A DNA stretch of 43,746 nucleotides. Origin: Firmicutes bacterium AM31-12AC (GTDB taxonomy: Bacteria > Bacillota > Clostridia > Lachnospirales > Lachnospiraceae). Both the position numbers and the translations under genes were made by a program. Positions 24,736 through 33,990 of this stretch are shown here, piece after piece. The DNA is taken from contig QUJA01000022.1 in NCBI GenBank assembly GCA_003480425.1, positions 1-43,746 of the forward strand. The letters run 5' to 3'. Numbering within the stretch: position 1 is the stretch's first letter; every line of letters begins with the position of its first letter. Below the pieces are notes generated by a model, which did no database searches, had not been told where the DNA came from, and saw nothing but the letters and a program-made list of their open reading frames with translations.

Positions 24736-26118
24736 GTGACCTACGAAGAAGCAAGGGTATATTTGGACGAAGTGTCGAAATACGGAAGTGTACTTGGCTT
24801 GGATACGATTCGAGAGCTGTTGTATGAACTGGGAAATCCCCAGCATGATTTGAGGTTCATACATATTGCGGGAACCAATGGAAAAGGGTCTGTGCTTGCA
24901 TATATTTCTACAATATTAAGTGAGACCGGATTTCGTGTTGGCAGATATGTTTCACCAACAGTAATTGGATATCTGGAAAAAATCCAGATAAATGGAAATT
25001 GGATCTCGGAAAAAGTATTTACAGAATTAGTTGAAGAAGTTCAGAGAGCTATTGTGCGTATGGAGACAAACGGAAAGGCTAGTCCGACCGTATTTGAAGT
25101 TGAGACCGCAATAGCTTTTTTATGTTTTCAGAGAGAGCATTGTGATTATGTAGTATTGGAAACTGGTCTGGGCGGCATTTTAGATGCAACAAATATTATT
25201 TCCAATACAAAAGTGGCTGTGTTTACCAATATAAGCAGAGATCATATGGGATTTTTGGGAAATACATTAGAAGAAATTACAGAAAATAAAGCGGGAATCA
25301 TAAAGCCTGGATGTGTTGTTGTTTCAGCAGCACAAGAAGAAGCAGTAAGAAAAGTATTAAAAAAAGCAGCAGATAAAAATCATGTACCGATACAATTCGC
25401 AGAGCCTGATAAAGTACAAGTTTTAGATGAATCTTATCATGGACAGACATTTTCTTATAAACAATTTGAAAATATTCATATTCCGCTGGCGGGATTGTAT
25501 CAGATTCAAAATGCTGCAACTGCATGTGAGGTTCTACTGGCATTACAAAGAATTGAGCAGACAGAAAATAAATGTGAGAAAACATCGAAAAAAAGTGTAT
25601 ATTCGATGGAAGCTATTAGAAATGGCTTTCTGAAAACGAAGTGGAAGGGTAGATTTACTTGCATACATGAAAATCCGGTGTTTATTGTTGATGGGGCACA
25701 TAATGAAGATGCTGCAAAGCAATTGAAAAAAACATTAGAAAGATATTTTCCTCAAAAACAGTTTATCTTTATAATGGGAGTTTTCAAAGATAAAGAATAT
25801 GAAAAAATTGTACAAATTATGTTGCCGTTAGCAAAAAAGGTATATACAATTAATCTTCCGAATAAGGATAGAACATTGGATGCAGACTTATTAAAACAGG
25901 TAATTGAAAAAAATTGGGAGGCAACTGCCACAAAAGAAGAATCTTTAAAAAAATCAGACGAATCATATGAAGTTTGCAGTATGCCGTCATTGAAAGATAC
26001 AATTGATACTGTCATGTGTCAGACAAAAGAAGATGATATTATTGTTGCATTTGGATCATTATCGTATCTTGGAGATGTAATGAGACTTGTTGGAAAAGAA
26101 GAAAAGATTGAAAAATGA
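24736..26118 (+). CDS. folC: Dihydrofolate synthase / folylpolyglutamate synthase FolC
   Basis: A 460-residue ATP-dependent ligase that adds glutamate to dihydropteroate and to folates. The Mur-ligase-like P-loop is HIAGTNGKGSVLAYI (about residues 43-57). It continues with YVSPTVIGYLEKIQING, VLETGLGGILDATNI, the NISRDHMGFLG metal-site region and DGAHNEDAAKQL at the start of the C-terminal domain. The start is GTG with AAGGAAAC about 10 nt upstream. It leads the folate cluster. Confidence 0.94.
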   Translation: MTYEEARVYLDEVSKYGSVLGLDTIRELLYELGNPQHDLRFIHIAGTNGKGSVLAYISTILSETGFRVGRYVSPTVIGYLEKIQINGNWISEKVFTELVEEVQRAIVRMETNGKASPTVFEVETAIAFLCFQREHCDYVVLETGLGGILDATNIISNTKVAVFTNISRDHMGFLGNTLEEITENKAGIIKPGCVVVSAAQEEAVRKVLKKAADKNHVPIQFAEPDKVQVLDESYHGQTFSYKQFENIHIPLAGLYQIQNAATACEVLLALQRIEQTENKCEKTSKKSVYSMEAIRNGFLKTKWKGRFTCIHENPVFIVDGAHNEDAAKQLKKTLERYFPQKQFIFIMGVFKDKEYEKIVQIMLPLAKKVYTINLPNKDRTLDADLLKQVIEKNWEATATKEESLKKSDESYEVCSMPSLKDTIDTVMCQTKEDDIIVAFGSLSYLGDVMRLVGKEEKIEK

Positions 26119-26128
26119 GGATGAGTAA

Positions 26129-26683
26129 ATGATAGATCACGAAAAGGTAAAAGAAGGAGTTCGTCTATTACTGGAAGGAATCGGAGAAGACGTGACTCGT
26201 GAAGGATTAGTGGAAACACCAGATCGTATTGCAAGAATGTACGAAGAAATATATGGTGGAATGGAAGAAGATGCTTCAGAACATTTAAAAAAACGTTTTC
26301 ATGTAGATAATGATGCAATGGTATTAGAAAAAGATATTACATTTTATTCTACTTGTGAGCACCATTTACTTCCATTTTACGGGAAAGCACACATCGCATA
26401 TATTCCAAACGGTGAAGTTGTAGGGTTGAGCAAGCTAGCCCGGACAGTGGAAGTTTTTGCAAGAAGACTTCAGTTGCAAGAACAATTGACAGGGCAAATC
26501 GCGGATGCACTGGAAAAGGAATTGAATCCAAAAGGTGTTATGGTGATGATTGAGGCTGAGCATATGTGTATGACAATGCGTGGAATTAAAAAACCGGGAA
26601 GTCAGACGGTAACAATTGTTAAAAGAGGAATTTTTGAAAATAACAAAGAATTAGAAGATACATTTTTTAGAATGTTACGGTAG
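26129..26683 (+). CDS. folE: GTP cyclohydrolase I FolE
   Basis: A 184-residue enzyme that converts GTP to 7,8-dihydroneopterin triphosphate, the first committed step of folate synthesis. Zinc-site residues lie in [20 protein letters not shown] (Cys and His near residues 75-80) and in the later [17 protein letters not shown] (second Cys). [18 protein letters not shown] sequence occurs near the N-terminus. Length is typical of FolE1. It follows folC by 10 bp and precedes the HD-domain gene. Confidence 0.97.
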   Translation: MIDHEKVKEGVRLLLEGIGEDVTREGLVETPDRIARMYEEIYGGMEEDASEHLKKRFHVDNDAMVLEKDITFYSTCEHHLLPFYGKAHIAYIPNGEVVGLSKLARTVEVFARRLQLQEQLTGQIADALEKELNPKGVMVMIEAEHMCMTMRGIKKPGSQTVTIVKRGIFENNKELEDTFFRMLR

Positions 26684-26692
26684 GCTTTGAAA

Positions 26693-27220
26693 ATGGAAAA
26701 ATTAATAGAAATAGAATACATTCGAAAGCATTCATTATACCAAGAGTGTTACATACGTCTGCAAAAAGCGGAAGAAGTAAGAAAATTTTGCCGACACACA
26801 ATGGAACATTTTATTGATGTTGCTCGCATTGCGTGGATATTGAATCTAGAGCAAGATTTTAGAATTCGTAAACCGGTTATTTATGGAATGGCTTTATTGC
26901 ATGATATTGGGAAATACAGACAGTATGAAGAAGGATATCCACATGAAAAAGCATCCGTAGAAATTGCGAAAATCATATTCCGTGATCTTCCAGAATTAAG
27001 TTTTACAGAAGAAGAGAAACAAGGAATTCTCACAGCAATCCAAAATCACAGAGTTCAACAAAACGTGTGTATAGACCAGGCAAAAAATACAAATCTATCC
27101 GATATATTAAGTTGGCTGTTATATACTGCGGATAAAAAATCAAGAGCATGTTATAGCTGTCTTGCAGAAAAAGAATGTAATTGGACAATAGAAAAAAAGA
27201 ATATGGAGATTGAAATATGA
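26693..27220 (+). CDS. HD-domain phosphohydrolase in the folate operon
   Basis: A protein of 175 residues with a clear HD fold: the sequence HTMEHFIDVARIAWIL, the core MALLHDIGKYRQYEE with the His-Asp pair, the downstream HEKASVEIAKII, and a late Asp in SWLLYTADKKSR. A Cys-containing end (CYSCLAEKEC) follows. ATG 26693 is chosen over a TTG at 26687. It lies 9 bp after folE and overlaps folP by 4 nt, so it is co-translated with folate enzymes. The substrate is not known; the position between folE and folP makes a role in removing phosphates from dihydroneopterin triphosphate an attractive inference. Confidence 0.85.
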   Translation: MEKLIEIEYIRKHSLYQECYIRLQKAEEVRKFCRHTMEHFIDVARIAWILNLEQDFRIRKPVIYGMALLHDIGKYRQYEEGYPHEKASVEIAKIIFRDLPELSFTEEEKQGILTAIQNHRVQQNVCIDQAKNTNLSDILSWLLYTADKKSRACYSCLAEKECNWTIEKKNMEIEI

Positions 27221-28035
27221 TTATAGGTCAAAAAACATTTGATACAGAGCATCATACATATATCATGGGAATTTTAAATGTAACACCAGATTCATTTTCA
27301 GATGGTGGAAAATATAATTCGTTAGATTCGGCACTATATCATGCCAAGGAAATGGCAGAAAATGGTGTAGATATTTTTGATATCGGAGGAGAGTCTACAA
27401 GACCGGGACATATACAGATATCAGATGAAGAAGAAATCGAACGTGTTGTACCGATAATTGCAAAATTAAAGACTGAATTTGATATTCCGATATCAATAGA
27501 TACTTATAAAAGCAATGTGGCTGAGGCAGCAATTCAGGCAGGAGCAGATTTAGTTAATGATATCTGGGGACTAAAATACGACGAGAAAATGGCAGGAGTG
27601 ATTGCTAAAAATCAGACTGCTTGTTGCCTGATGCATAATCGCGATAATACAGAGTATAGCAATTTTATTGAAGATGTTCTGGATGATTTGAAAGAAACCA
27701 TTCGACTTGCAAAACAGGCAGGGATAGAAGACGATAAGATTATGTTAGATCCGGGTATCGGCTTTGGAAAAACATATGAGATGAATCTGGAGATGATGAA
27801 GCATGTAGATTCCATTCAAACATTAGGATATCCTGTTCTTCTTGGGACGTCTCGAAAGTCTATGATTGGTTTGACACTGGATCTTCCGGCAGATCAAAGA
27901 GAAGAGGGCACTCTTGCGACAACCGTTATTGGAATGATGAAGGGATGCTCCTTTGTAAGAGTCCATGACGTAAAGGCAAATTATCGCGCAATCAAAATGA
28001 CAGAAGCAATTATGAGAAAACATGAAATTAATTAA
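27217..28035 (+). CDS. folP: Dihydropteroate synthase FolP
   Basis: A 272-residue TIM-barrel enzyme that condenses 6-hydroxymethyl-dihydropterin pyrophosphate with p-aminobenzoate, the sulfonamide target. Family motifs are MGILNVTPDSFSDGGKYN, DIGGESTRPG, ISIDTYKSNVAEAAI, LDPGIGFGKT, LLGTSRKSMIG and VRVHDVKAN. The ATG overlaps the stop of the HD gene. The structured repeat copy A begins only 2 nt after its TAA stop. Confidence 0.97.
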   Translation: MIIGQKTFDTEHHTYIMGILNVTPDSFSDGGKYNSLDSALYHAKEMAENGVDIFDIGGESTRPGHIQISDEEEIERVVPIIAKLKTEFDIPISIDTYKSNVAEAAIQAGADLVNDIWGLKYDEKMAGVIAKNQTACCLMHNRDNTEYSNFIEDVLDDLKETIRLAKQAGIEDDKIMLDPGIGFGKTYEMNLEMMKHVDSIQTLGYPVLLGTSRKSMIGLTLDLPADQREEGTLATTVIGMMKGCSFVRVHDVKANYRAIKMTEAIMRKHEIN

Positions 28036-28036
28036 A

Positions 28037-28219
28037 ATTCAAGTCGAACGTCCGTGAGACTTGGCGCGTGATTCTGGTCAGCGAAGCTGACATATTCCTA
28101 TCAGAATCACTGCGCATCATCGCGGAGCGTTTATCTCAGTCGGAGATTGGACTCCCACTGAGACAAATTTGCTATTACTCACTACCTAAAGAGGTGGGAG
28201 TCTTCTCGACTGAGATAAA
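28037..28219 (+). repeat. Structured intergenic repeat, copy A (between folP and folBK)
   Basis: A 183-nt element about 92% identical by eye to copy B at 43561. It folds into two arms. Arm 1: TCCGTGA/TCGCGGA outer stem, then GCGCGTGATTCTG/CAGAATCACTGCGC, capped by GTCAGC-GAA-GCTGAC. Arm 2: TTTATCTCAGTCGGAGA/TCTCGACTGAGATAAA outer stem enclosing GACTCCCAC/GTGGGAGTC. It carries no ORF. The AGAGGTGGGAGTC hairpin resembles right ends of IS200/IS605-family elements, so a MITE-like derivative is possible, but a structured RNA is also possible. Confidence 0.9.
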
Positions 28220-28285
28220 TTGCTTCAGTCATGTGTGGAAATAGAAAAGATTAATTATAAAATTAACGGAGATTATTTAAACATA

Positions 28286-29104
28286 ATGGACAAAATAAAA
28301 ATTGAAAATTTGGAAATATTTGCAAATCATGGAGTGTTTCCAGAGGAAAATAAGTTAGGACAGAAATTTCTTGTATCAGTAGTTCTATATACAGATACAC
28401 GCGAAGCAGGGAAAACAGACGAGCTGACAGCGTCTATTCATTATGGCGAAGTAAGTCAGTTTATTGATAAATATGTAAAAGAGCATACATTTCAATTGTT
28501 AGAACGATTGGCAGAAAGTTTAGCAGAACAATTACTTCTTCAAGTGACTCATCTCGAAAGGGTAAAAATTGAAATAAAGAAACCGTGGGCACCGATTGGA
28601 CTGCCTCTTGAAACAGTGTCTGTAGAGATTGACAGAAGCTGGCACACAGTATATATTGCGTTGGGGTCTAATATTGGAAATAAACGGCAATTTCTTGATG
28701 ACGCAGTTACTGCATTAGATCTGCTGGAAAACTGCAAGGTGACAAGGGTTTCAGAGTATCTCGTTACAGAACCATATGGGGTCACAGATCAGGATGAATT
28801 TTTAAATGGCTGTCTAAAGATGCGTACTTTGCTTACTCCACATGAATTATTAGATGAATTGCATCGAATTGAACAAAATGCCGGTCGCGAGCGAAAAATA
28901 CATTGGGGTCCTCGTACTTTAGATCTGGATATTTTATTTTATGATGATTGCGTGATACAGGAACCTGATTTTTGCGTTCCACATGTTGATATGCAAAACA
29001 GAGATTTTGTCTTAAAACCATTATGCGAGATTGCTCCGTACAAGAGACATCCTGTATATGGATGGACAGTAAGTGAAATGCTATCAAAACTATCTTTAAA
29101 ATAA
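28286..29104 (+). CDS. folBK: Fused dihydroneopterin aldolase and HPPK, FolB-FolK
   Basis: A 272-residue bifunctional enzyme. The N-terminal FolB domain (1 to about 118) has IFANHGVFPEENKLGQKF and LLERLAESLAEQLL, and cleaves dihydroneopterin to 6-hydroxymethyl-dihydropterin. The C-terminal FolK domain (about 120-272) has YIALGSNIGNKRQFLDDAV and RERKIHWGPRTLDLDILFYD, and pyrophosphorylates that product. I chose ATG 28286; a longer frame from TTG 28220 would begin at the end of the repeat element and has no ribosome binding site. The fusion is common in Clostridia. The repeat upstream lengthens the folP-folBK gap to 250 bp, unlike the tight spacing elsewhere in the operon. Confidence 0.94.
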   Translation: MDKIKIENLEIFANHGVFPEENKLGQKFLVSVVLYTDTREAGKTDELTASIHYGEVSQFIDKYVKEHTFQLLERLAESLAEQLLLQVTHLERVKIEIKKPWAPIGLPLETVSVEIDRSWHTVYIALGSNIGNKRQFLDDAVTALDLLENCKVTRVSEYLVTEPYGVTDQDEFLNGCLKMRTLLTPHELLDELHRIEQNAGRERKIHWGPRTLDLDILFYDDCVIQEPDFCVPHVDMQNRDFVLKPLCEIAPYKRHPVYGWTVSEMLSKLSLK

Positions 29105-29126
29105 TAGTTTGATTTAAACTACAGCT

Positions 29127-29172
29127 AAAAAAGAGAATCATAATTTGCCTGGCAAAAAATGATTCTCTTTTT
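29127..29172. terminator. Bidirectional terminator between folBK and aroA
   Basis: AAAAAGAGAATCAT (29128-29141) and ATGATTCTCTTTTT (29159-29172) form a perfect 14-bp stem with T-runs on either strand, ending the converging folate and aroA-tyrA transcripts. Confidence 0.88.
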
Positions 29173-29210
29173 ATGTGCTATTTTATATCAAAAGGCTATA
29201 AAATAAGAAA

Positions 29211-30502
29211 TTATAATAAATTTTCGAATGAATCATAAAAAGTAGGATAAGAGACATCGACACATTTGCTGTCAAGAATTCGAGTGGTATCTTCTGCAAT
29301 TAATGCTGCAATGCTAAATGCCATTGCAATACGATGATCCAGTAAGGTATGAATGGTTGTGCCATGAAGTGTTTTCCCCCCATGAATGATCATTCCATCA
29401 TCTGTTGCAATAATATCGCATCCCATAGCTTTTAAATTGTCAACAACAGTTTCGATACGATTTGTCTCTTTTACTTTTAACTCAGCTGCATCTTTTATTA
29501 TAGTTGTACCTTCTGCAGCAGCTGCCATTATGGCAATAATCGGAATTTCATCAATTAGTGTTGGGATAATATCCCCTGAAATAGTAGTACCATGAAGCTT
29601 GCTTGTCCGAACCAGGATATCTGCAATTGCTTCACCACCTTCTGTACGCTCATTTAACAAAGTAATATTTGCGCCCATATCTTCACATACTTTTAAAATG
29701 CCCGCCCGGGTTGCATTGATTCCTGTGTTTTTATCAGAATTTCTGAATCTGGTACAAGAAGCCCGGCTGCAATAAAGTAAGCAGCAGAAGAAATATCTCC
29801 CGGGACCATAATTTTTTGTCCATAAAGTTCACTGCAAGGCCGAATAAATGCAGTTGCTTTACTTGTGTTTAAATCAAATTGAGAACGAATATCTGCACCA
29901 AATTCTTTAAGCATTAATTCCGTATGATTGCGAGAAAGAGAAGGCTCAGTGACAGAAGTTTCTCCGTCAGCATACAATCCAGCTAATAAGATGCTTGATT
30001 TTACCTGGGCAGAAGCAACAGGAGAATCATAATGTATTCCGTGAAGTTTTCCGGGAGCAATATAGAGGGGAGCGCAACCATTTCTTAAGATGCTTGAAAT
30101 ATGCCCTCCCATTTTTGTTAAAGGCTCCATAATACGTTTCATAGGTCTGGAATTCAATGAATTATCACCAGAGAGTTTGGATTCAAAAGGTTGTCCAACC
30201 AAAATTCCAGAGATAAGACGAGTTGTAGTTCCGCTGTTTCCGACATCCAGAATTTCCGTTGGTGCAGTTAATCCATGAAGTCCCTTTCCATGTACAATGA
30301 TCTTTTCTTCTTGATTTTCAATTTCGATTCCCATTCTACGAAAACAATTAATCGTTGCAAGACAATCTGCTCCTTGCAAGAAGTTCGAAATTTCTGTAGT
30401 CCCACTGGCAATAGAACCAAACATAATGCATCTGTGAGAAATAGATTTATCCCCAGGAATATTTACTTCTCCTCGAAGTCCCGTGATTTTAGCTAATTCC
30501 AT
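29211..30502 (-). CDS. aroA: 3-phosphoshikimate 1-carboxyvinyltransferase AroA, with an apparent 1-nt frameshift
   Basis: EPSP synthase of the shikimate pathway, about 430 residues once the frame is restored. The N-terminal part (30502 down to about 29733) has GDKSISHRCIMFGS, GNSGTTTRLISGIL and LNSRPMKRIMEPL; the C-terminal part has LNERTEGGEAIADI, VKETNRIETVVDNL and DHRIAMAFSIAAL. The frame breaks at the T-run 29728-29732: adding one base there restores a continuous product reading ILIKNTGINATRAGILKV. ATG 30502 is chosen, with GGGAGG about 10 nt upstream. It follows tyrA by 19 bp, forming an aromatic amino acid operon. The break may be a sequencing error. Confidence 0.9.
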
Positions 30503-30521
30503 ATTGTAATACCTCCCTTGG

Positions 30522-31619
30522 CTAAACTTCATATACGATATAATGATATTTCTTCAGTAGTGCCGCAGCTTGCACAGAAGAATCCTGATCATAAAATTCA
30601 ATTAATAAAACACCTTCTTCAAATTCTCGGTTATGAATAATACCAATATTTTTAATACTGATGTGATTCGTCGCTAAAATCGTTGCAATTGTTGCAATTC
30701 CACCGGCTTCATCCACAATATCACAATACAATAAAAATTGACGCTGGATAGGTCCCGCTGAACTATTAGGCATCGAATTGCGATAATCTCTGGAACTTTC
30801 AAACATACAATATAATTCCCGTTCAGAAGACTGGTCAATTAATTTTTTCGTTTCAGATAAAGAATCAATAAAACCACCGAGGATTTTTGAAATTGGTTCT
30901 TTGTTTTTTAAACAAATCTGCTGCCACATAATTGGTGACGAGGACGCGATTCTTGTAATGTCTTTAAATCCTCCGGCTGCAAGCATCTTCATTAGCTCAT
31001 CATCTGTGTCAGTTTTTTTAACAAAATTTACAAGATTCGAAGCAATAATATGCGGAAGATGGCTGATAGTTCCGGTAAGCATATCATGCTGGTGATAATC
31101 AAGTTCAATAGGCAATGCCTTTAATGAAGAAACAAATGTCTTATAGGCTTCCACTTTTTCTCTTGAAACATTTGCTGAAGGGGTAAGAATATAGTAAGCA
31201 TTCTCAATAAGAATTGCTTTTGAATTTACAAAACCACTTTTTTCAGAACCTGCCATCGGATGTCCTCCGATAAAATTTTCTTCTAATCCAAGTCGAATGA
31301 TTTCTTCGTGGATAGATGTTTTTACGCTTCCAACATCTGTTAAAATACAATTTGGTGAGATATAATCCTTTAATTGGCTTAAATAAGCATTGTTAAAAGA
31401 AATTGGTGCACATAAAAAAATATAATCACAATCTCTAAAATTATCATCAATAGAAGAAGAAACAGTATGGATAATTTCTTCTTGAACAGCAAGTGCAAGT
31501 GTTTCTTTATTTTTGTCAAAGGCAAGAAGTTCATAGTCAGGATAATATTGGCGAATTGCTTTTGCGATAGAACCACCAATCAATCCAAGACCAACAAAAC
31601 CAATTTTTTTTGCTTTCAT
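30522..31619 (-). CDS. tyrA: Prephenate dehydrogenase TyrA with C-terminal ACT domain
   Basis: A 365-residue NAD(P)-dependent enzyme oxidatively decarboxylating prephenate to 4-hydroxyphenylpyruvate for tyrosine synthesis. The Rossmann motif is GFVGLGLIGGSIAKAI (residues 6-21); GGHPMAGSEKSGF is the substrate-site signature containing the conserved His, and HLPHIIASNL is the second helix motif. Residues about 290-365 form an ACT domain (GGIATIATILATNHISI), suggesting feedback control by an aromatic amino acid. GGAGAG lies before the ATG. It is the first gene of the minus-strand tyrA-aroA pair. Confidence 0.95.
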   Translation of the reverse strand: MKAKKIGFVGLGLIGGSIAKAIRQYYPDYELLAFDKNKETLALAVQEEIIHTVSSSIDDNFRDCDYIFLCAPISFNNAYLSQLKDYISPNCILTDVGSVKTSIHEEIIRLGLEENFIGGHPMAGSEKSGFVNSKAILIENAYYILTPSANVSREKVEAYKTFVSSLKALPIELDYHQHDMLTGTISHLPHIIASNLVNFVKKTDTDDELMKMLAAGGFKDITRIASSSPIMWQQICLKNKEPISKILGGFIDSLSETKKLIDQSSERELYCMFESSRDYRNSMPNSSAGPIQRQFLLYCDIVDEAGGIATIATILATNHISIKNIGIIHNREFEEGVLLIEFYDQDSSVQAAALLKKYHYIVYEV

Positions 31620-31747
31620 AATAGCTCTCCTTCTTTATATGTATGCATATATTTAAGTATATTATCATTTTAACGCGTAAAAGTAAAGAAGAGTAGAACT
31701 TAAAAAAAGAAGAACGGAAAAAACATTGTGTAAAATATATAAAAAGG

Positions 31748-31776
31748 TTGTAATATTGAAAAAAGTTTAGTACAAT
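31748..31776 (+). promoter_or_regulatory. Probable promoter of the EF-G-like gene
   Basis: TTGTAA (31748-31753), 17 bp, TACAAT (31771-31776), about 70 bp before the ATG. The 229-bp divergent region to tyrA also has a shared ATATGTATGC sequence at about 31637 and 31787, of unknown meaning. Confidence 0.55.
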
Positions 31777-31848
31777 ATTCACATATCATATGTATGCGGA
31801 ATAAGAACGAGAAAAGACATGCATAAAAACATACAAGGAGGCAGCAAC

Positions 31849-33923
31849 ATGAAGGTTTACAGAACAGACGAGATTAGAAACGTGGTATTACTCGGACATG
31901 GAGGCAGTGGAAAGACAAGTCTTGCGGAGGCAATGCTTTATGTATCAGGAGCAACAACTCGCATGGGAAAGGTTTCAGAATCCAATACAGTAAGCGATTT
32001 TGATAAAGAAGAACAGAAGCGTGGTTTTTCAATCGGAACAAGTTTGATTCCAATCGAGTGGGAAAAGCAAAGATTAATATTTTAGACACTCCGGGATATT
32101 TTGATTTTGTAGGTGAAGTGGAGGAAGCTGTCAGTGCAGCAGACGCAGCAGTTATCGTTGTATCAGGTAAAGCGGGCGTACAGGTTGGAACTGAAAAAGC
32201 ATGGGAACTTTGCGATAAATACAATCTTCCACGAATGATTTATGTAACAGAGATGGATGTGGACGATGCAAGTTTTCGACAAGTAGTAGAAGATCTTACA
32301 TCACGGTATGGTAAAAAAATCGCACCACATTTCCAGCCGATTCGTGAAAATGAAAAACTAGTAGGTTATATTAATGTAATTAAGAATGCAGCAAGACGTT
32401 ACACAGAAATAGGTCAGAGAGAGGAATGTGAGATTCCAGATTATTGTCTGCCAAACCTTCAGATATTAAGAGATTCCTTGATGGAAGCTGTTGCAGAGAC
32501 AAGTGAAGAATTTATGGATCGTTATTTTAATGGAGAAGAGTTCTCTATCGAAGAAATTCGTGCAGCTATGCGTACAGAAGTAATGGACGGAACAATTGTA
32601 CCGGTAGCGATGGGATCAAATATACAGGCTCAGGGTGTTGCGAATCTTTTGTCTGATATTGTTCGCTTCTTCCCAAGTCCGGATAAAAGAACTTGTGTTG
32701 GTATTAATCGTACAACGAATGATATTTTTGAGGCTAATTATGAATTTTCAAAAGCAAAAACAGCTTATGTATTTAAAACTATGGTAGATCCATTTATTGG
32801 AAAATATTCATTTATTAAAGTATGCTCCGGAGTATTAAAAGGAGATGATGTATTATATAATCCTAATTCAGACGCAGAAGAAAAACCTGGTAAGCTTTAC
32901 GTTATGTGTGGAAATAAACCAACTGAAGTATCAGAATTGTTTGCAGGCGATATAGGAGCGGTTGCAAAGCTTTCTAATACAGCTACCGGAGATACACTTG
33001 CTACAAAAAATACACAAGTACTGTATCCGAAGACAGATTATTCTGTACCTTATACATATATGAGATATCGTGTAAAAAATAAAGGTGATGAAGACAAAGT
33101 ATCTCAGGCAATATCCAGAATGATGGCAGAGGATGTAACATTAAAAGCTGTTAATGACAGTGAAAATCATCAGTCTCTGTTGTATGGTATGGGCGAGCAG
33201 CATTTGGAAATTGCTGCAAGCAAGATTGCTGCAAGATATAAAGTGGAAATCACATTAGAAACGCCAAAAGTAGCATTCCGAGAGACAATCAAAAAGAATT
33301 CCGATGTGGATTCAAAGTACAAAAAACAATCTGGTGGACATGGTCAGTACGGACATGTAAAGATGAGATTTGGCCCATCTGGAGATCTTGAGACACCATT
33401 CATATTTGAAGAAGAAGTAGTAGGAGGAGCTGTTCCAAAGAACTTCTTCCCGGCAGTAGAAAAAGGATTGCAGGAATCTGTATTAAAAGGACCTTTGGCA
33501 GGATATCCTGTTGTTGGAGTGAAAGCTGTTTTATATGATGGATCTTATCATCCTGTAGATTCATCAGAGATGGCTTTTAAAACAGCTACGATCCAGGCAT
33601 TTAAGAAAGGATTTATGGAAGCCGGCCCGGTTCTTCTTGAGCCAATTGCATCCTTAAAAGTAACAGTTCCTGACAGCTATACAGGAGATGTTATGGGAGA
33701 TTTGAATAAACGAAGAGGAAGAGTTCTTGGTATGAATCCTGTTGCAGGTGGTAAACAGGTAATCGAAGCAGATATTCCGATGACAGGGCTGTTTGGTTAT
33801 TGTACAGTGCTTCGTTCCATGACAGGTGGAAGAGGAAATTACGAATATACATTTTCTAGATATGAGCAGGCTCCTTCAGATGTTCAGGAGAAAGAAATTG
33901 CAGCAAGAGCACAGGAAGCATAA
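31849..33923 (+). CDS. EF-G-like translational GTPase (FusA2-type), with an apparent 1-nt frameshift
   Basis: A protein of about 691 residues in the elongation factor G superfamily, second type, distinct from the main fusA. Domain 1 has a G1 loop GHGGSGKTSLAEAML, a G3 DTPGYFDFVGEV, and TEMDVDD where EF-G has NKxD. Later domains include GHVKMRFGPSG (domain IV, SGGHGQYGHV), PVDSSEMAFKTATIQAFKKG and the RRGRVLGMNPV domain V. The frame breaks at the A-run 32063-32066; adding one A restores IEWEKAKINILDTPGY. ATG 31849 follows AAGGAGG by 7 nt. Function of this paralog family is uncertain; it probably binds ribosomes. Confidence 0.85.
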
Positions 33924-33948
33924 TATAAAAGAAAATCATAAAATAGTA

Positions 33949-33990
33949 GAAGGGAGTGGCGCTATGGAAGCGAGCCACTCCCTTCCATAG
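33949..33990 (+). terminator. Hairpin downstream of the EF-G-like gene, possible terminator
   Basis: GAAGGGAGTGGC (33949-33960) pairs perfectly with GCCACTCCCTTC (33974-33985). A competing pairing CTATGGAAG (33962-33970) with CTTCCATAG (33982-33990) overlaps its right arm. The T-tract is poor, so termination is plausible but not clear. Confidence 0.6.

Noticed and set aside
28037..28219. CRISPR array or tRNA cluster in the repeat element
   Set aside because: There is one unit per site with no regular spacers, and no cloverleaf or T-loop sequence.
28220..28285. Extended N-terminus of FolBK from TTG 28220
   Set aside because: It adds 22 residues unlike FolB, starts at the end of the repeat, and has no RBS; ATG 28286 fits the family.
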